DNA from: Nymphaea colorata | Taxonomy: Eukaryota > Streptophyta > Magnoliopsida > Nymphaeales > Nymphaeaceae | DNA: 64,000 nucleotides | Assembly: GCF_008831285.2 (NCBI RefSeq) | Contig: NC_045138.2 | Coordinates: 17,579,934 to 17,643,933, forward strand | Direction of reading: 5' to 3' | In this document: in pieces, positions 60,805-64,000 of the stretch | Layout: every line of letters begins with the position of its first letter | Position numbering within the stretch: position 1 is the first letter of the stretch | The notes under the pieces: model-generated | Database searches by the model: none | What the model was told of the DNA's origin: nothing | What the model saw: the letters and a program-made list of their open reading frames with translations, nothing else | Translations under genes and position numbers: made by a program

Positions 60805-63800
60805 ATGCAGAGTCTAAGGAGCAAGGCGAGCGTCGTATGGCGCCTTCAACCACCATTCTCCCTCTTAATCTCACGGTCGAAAACAACCTCATCCTTCTCT
60901 GATAGAAATGGGGGAAGAGTGGCAGATGCTTTCAACAATACTAGCGACAGCAACGAGTGGAATGAGGCCTGGGAGTCCTCTTGGTTGCCAGAGGACGTCG
61001 TGGCGCAGAGCAGGGCCCCCTGGGAGGTTGATGTCCACGCTGACTTCACCGCCGCCGAGCAACCTGTTGTCTTTCCTTCCCAGCTCGACTCAGATACCAG
61101 GGCCTTCGTGGAAGAGATGAGCGAGAATTGGAATCAGCGTCGGGGCTCCAAGAAGCCTGTAGAGAGGTCGGCGCCTCCAGGTTTCACACTATCGGAGAAA
61201 GACCCATTGAAGGACTACAGGATTCGGAAGCAGGCAGTCCATGCTGCTTTGTGGATGAAGGAGATAGAGAAGGAGCTAGAGGCGAAGCTGGGGACGCCCG
61301 CTGGCCGTGATGACATTGACAAGCTGCTCGATAGCTGCTCTGAGTGAGTTCTCTCCTATTTTCGTTCTTGTTTCCTTTCGTTGATGTTGGCTTTTGTCAG
61401 GGTTTTGGTGGATTTGGCAATGAGTGGCCTGTGTAACGATTTGAGTCTCTTATTGCTTTGTACCTGGTGCGAGTGACTTCTTTTGCTGGTGTAGGTGGTT
61501 CTAGTTCTTTGCACTTCTTGGAGGGTTATAATGTTGTTCCTTAGTTATTGCGTTTTTTTATCGTAAGTTGGTGCATTTTCGTGAACTAGCTGGTCAATTT
61601 TCTGTCTTATGTTCATTTTTATTTTACTTCTTTTTGGTGCTTTTCCTATCTTCCTTAATTCGTTTGTTGATTTTTATTTAGTTGCCCACGGTATTTGTGG
61701 TCCTCGCGTAGGTAAGGAGCACCGGTTGGCTTATTTTTCATGCAATACTTGTGTTAGCAAGCTCAAGCTTGAACGCGTATTTGTGTCTGTTTATCAGTTT
61801 GTTTCAGTGAATAAAGCATTAGGTCATGAAAACAATGAGATACTATCTCTAGCTATTTAGAGACTCGCGTGTGGCAATATGCATAATTCTACTGATTTAT
61901 ATGCGCCACCGTGAATGCCCAACTGATGGATCAGCCTGGAGTGAAATCTGACAAGAAGTATTGATATTTAAGAAGATTACAAGAATGATCTTGTGATTCT
62001 TATTTGATTTTTTGCTACTTATTATGCCAAAAGGTTCACTGTATTGCAACTTACTTTGCACTATTTGAAACCTTCCTCTTGTGTGGTTTCCTGGCGGGAT
62101 GTGATTGCTGTGACGCTGCAGGTTTGAAAGTTTCACATCCTTCAAATGATTCAGGATTGTTGAAGCCCAAGTTGACCATTGGTATGGATGGCAAGATTAG
62201 TCTAGATTCCTGTGTTATGTTTGTTTCCCTCTCTCCATCACAGCATGATAGAGTTTATATTATGTCGTTTGTCATCTTATTGTTATAGCCTAGACACTCC
62301 TGAAGGGTAGAACAACCTTGTCGACAAGGTTCGACGGGGACCAGGGTGCAGGTACAGGACAGGGCTTGGATATGGTTTAGACTCATAGTTTGTATTTTTT
62401 GGGCATATTTTAATTTTTAGTACTTCTGTTAATAATCTATATTTCTAGACATGTATGTAATACACACACACACAAATGCTGCACCTGTATCCACACCCAT
62501 GTAAGATTGGTTCTAGTTTCTAATATCAAGAGGCCAGTATAACAGCTTGTAAGCACTTTTTTTTTGTGTCAGAACACTATTGTCGTTACTGGCTTATGAA
62601 CAACGTACCATGCTGAGCGCCTTCTTTGCCTGTGCCCATACACCTTCTGAACACATCGGATCACCCATTAAATTGTTATGTTGATGTCATTTTCTGCAAC
62701 CTGCCAATGGATTTTGGGTGATGATGTTTCATTTCAACTTTTAAGCCAATGTGCACCTTTAGGCATGGTGGTAATTTCCACTAAGTCACTCCACCAGCAA
62801 ACTATCCTCCATGTCACATAGGTGTTGGTGCAAATGTGGAAGCTGATGCTGGGTCTTCAGAGGTGAAGCAGATTGATATTATTATAGACATGAAAGTATA
62901 TAATGCTAAACTAGTGAACCAACAAAGACATGATATCACATAAGGAACTAATTGACGAAGTAAAAAGGTTTGAGATAGCAAAATTGTGCAATGGTTAACA
63001 AGATATCAACAAAGACAAGCAAAAATATAGAAATGTGAAGAGATCAATGTTCAAATATAACATTATTAAGACAATCAAGTTCATGGCTCTTTTGTTCCAT
63101 TATTATCATCAATGCTTTCAATGTCATCAGATCACCAACAGTACCAAAATCATCAAAAGAAGAAATAACAGCATTGTCTAAACCCATGTTAGAGTGTGAA
63201 ATCAAGCTCCCTATTGAAGTCAAATTCTTGTGGGCCTACATTACAAAACTTGGATGATCAATAACACCAAAAGGTGAAGTTATGCACTATATCACATAAT
63301 GAATCCAGTGTAAAACAAGAAACGTAATAAAATTAATAAACCAATAAATATATTACATAAATTTTTCTGCGAAATTACTCACAAATTAGAGGGGACGAAA
63401 ACTCGATCCTCTGCATGTAGTGAGCCGTTCTTAATGTCATGTATCAGAGTACATATGCTCAACTTCTTTTACAACATGAAGATGTGGTAGGGTAATATAA
63501 AAATGTTGTTGGAATTTAATAATTTTAATCTGTTCACTGGAATATGTAATGTGAATGGCTTCATTTAATCTTCTTCCTCTAATTATCGTTTTATGGTCTT
63601 AGAACTGTGATATCTATGATATGATATTATACTTGCGATGCTGAGATCTCAAGTTCTCATTGGATGTAGGATATTTGACCAAGGGAGCAATGAAATTAAA
63701 GGTTACGAGGTTCCCAGTACATCCCAGTTCAACAATAAGCCTGAAGGATGGGAATCCACTTCAAAACCTCAAGATGGTAATGTGTTCAATCTGACACAAA

Positions 63801-64000
63801 AGGAAGATGATATTCTCCTCCAAGAATTCGAAAGGCGAATTGCTTTTACAAAGTTTCAGGTATACGTCCTCTCTCAACAAGTGTTTTTCTCTCATTTCTT
63901 CTTTGAAGAATAAACAGCACTATCACTTCTACCAACGCATTTTAACTGCTTTTCTTTCTACAGGTTGTAAGTTTTATCAAGTCTCATATATTTAGCCGTA
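60805..64000 (+). CDS. GCD1: GAMETE CELL DEFECTIVE 1-like mitochondrial protein (3' end off window)
   Basis: Plant mitochondrial protein required for gamete maturation and early embryo growth in Arabidopsis and rice; its biochemical role is unclear. Visible exons are 60805-61343, 63670-63859 and the start of a third at 63964-64000, with agreeing phases (2, 0). This gives 255 residues before the window ends in VVSFIKSHIFSR. The N-terminus (MQSLRSKASVVWRLQ.., Arg/Ser-rich, no acidic residue for about 32 positions) looks like a mitochondrial presequence. Conserved blocks are NEWNEAWESSWLPEDV, PWEVDVHADF, FVEEMSENWNQRRG, DYRIRKQAVHAALWMKEIEK, DDIDKLLDSCSE, GWESTSKPQDGNVFNLTQKE and DDILLQEFERRIAFTKFQ. 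Intron 1 is 2.3 kb and holds a MITE relative. Recognised by recalled family sequence. Confidence 0.88.
62291..62512. mobile_element. possible second member of the LFR-intron MITE family
   Basis: In GCD1 intron 1, TTCGACGGGG..AGGGTGCAGGTACAGG on the left and TGCTGCACCTGTATCC, then CACCCATGTAA on the right, repeat the order seen in the LFR-intron MITE. A short CA microsatellite sits just inside the right arm, as the TA tract does there. The ends and target duplication are not clear. An 18-bp perfect palindrome AACCTTGTCGACAAGGTT lies at 62314-62331. Confidence 0.5.
62521..63660. other. remainder of GCD1 intron 1
   Basis: AT-rich intron sequence. No gene, repeat border or RNA gene is recognised apart from the MITE relative to its left. 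Confidence 0.5.

Overview
The window is nuclear DNA of a flowering plant. It is AT-rich, and its genes have many introns with GT..AG borders. It also carries long AT/GA microsatellites, MITEs, a decayed copia fragment and tRNA-derived SINE remnants. All recognisable proteins are land-plant families, two of them plastid photosynthesis proteins and two mitochondrial. Base composition and intron style do not look like a grass. I cannot name the species.

Ten protein-coding genes can be rebuilt exon by exon. On the left, a bHLH factor of the UNE12 type reads leftward (659-6558) and leaves the window before its last exons. A gene-poor stretch of about 12.5 kb follows (7000-19500), with microsatellites, a Tourist-like MITE, a hairpin and a copia reverse-transcriptase/RNase H fossil. 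Next comes a compact organelle-biogenesis block: mitochondrial TatB (19503-23731, minus), a thylakoid NDH subunit best matched to PnsB5/NDH18 (25069-28001, minus) and, head to head with it, the thylakoid Tat component TATA/Tha4 (28817-29930, plus). Then come the rRNA-processing factor EFG1 (30982-36089, minus) and an RRM protein of the ASI1-immunoprecipitated protein 1 family (38228-38975, minus). The right third carries the E2F partner DP (42473-46931, plus), the armadillo-repeat SWI/SNF-associated protein LFR (49549-54611, plus), an intronless ESCRT-I VPS23/ELC-like gene (57691-58689, minus) and GCD1, a mitochondrial protein needed for gametes (60805 to the window end, plus, incomplete).

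Most genes are unrelated housekeeping functions. The exception is 19.5-29.9 kb, where two different Tat translocase subunits, one mitochondrial and one plastid, flank a thylakoid NDH subunit. Some lumenal NDH partners are themselves imported through thylakoid routes. This arrangement is the most striking feature of the window.

Other points of interest are a loss of the Gly-Pro hinge in mtTatB, two E2F-like sites in front of the DP gene, a hAT-like MITE with an 8-bp target duplication in LFR and a relative in GCD1, a duplicated intron 3' end with a decoy acceptor in EFG1, a shortened UEV domain in the ELC-like gene, and GA/CT runs in the 5' leaders of nine of the ten genes. All exon joins were made by eye from reading phase, splice borders and family memory. 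No search was run.
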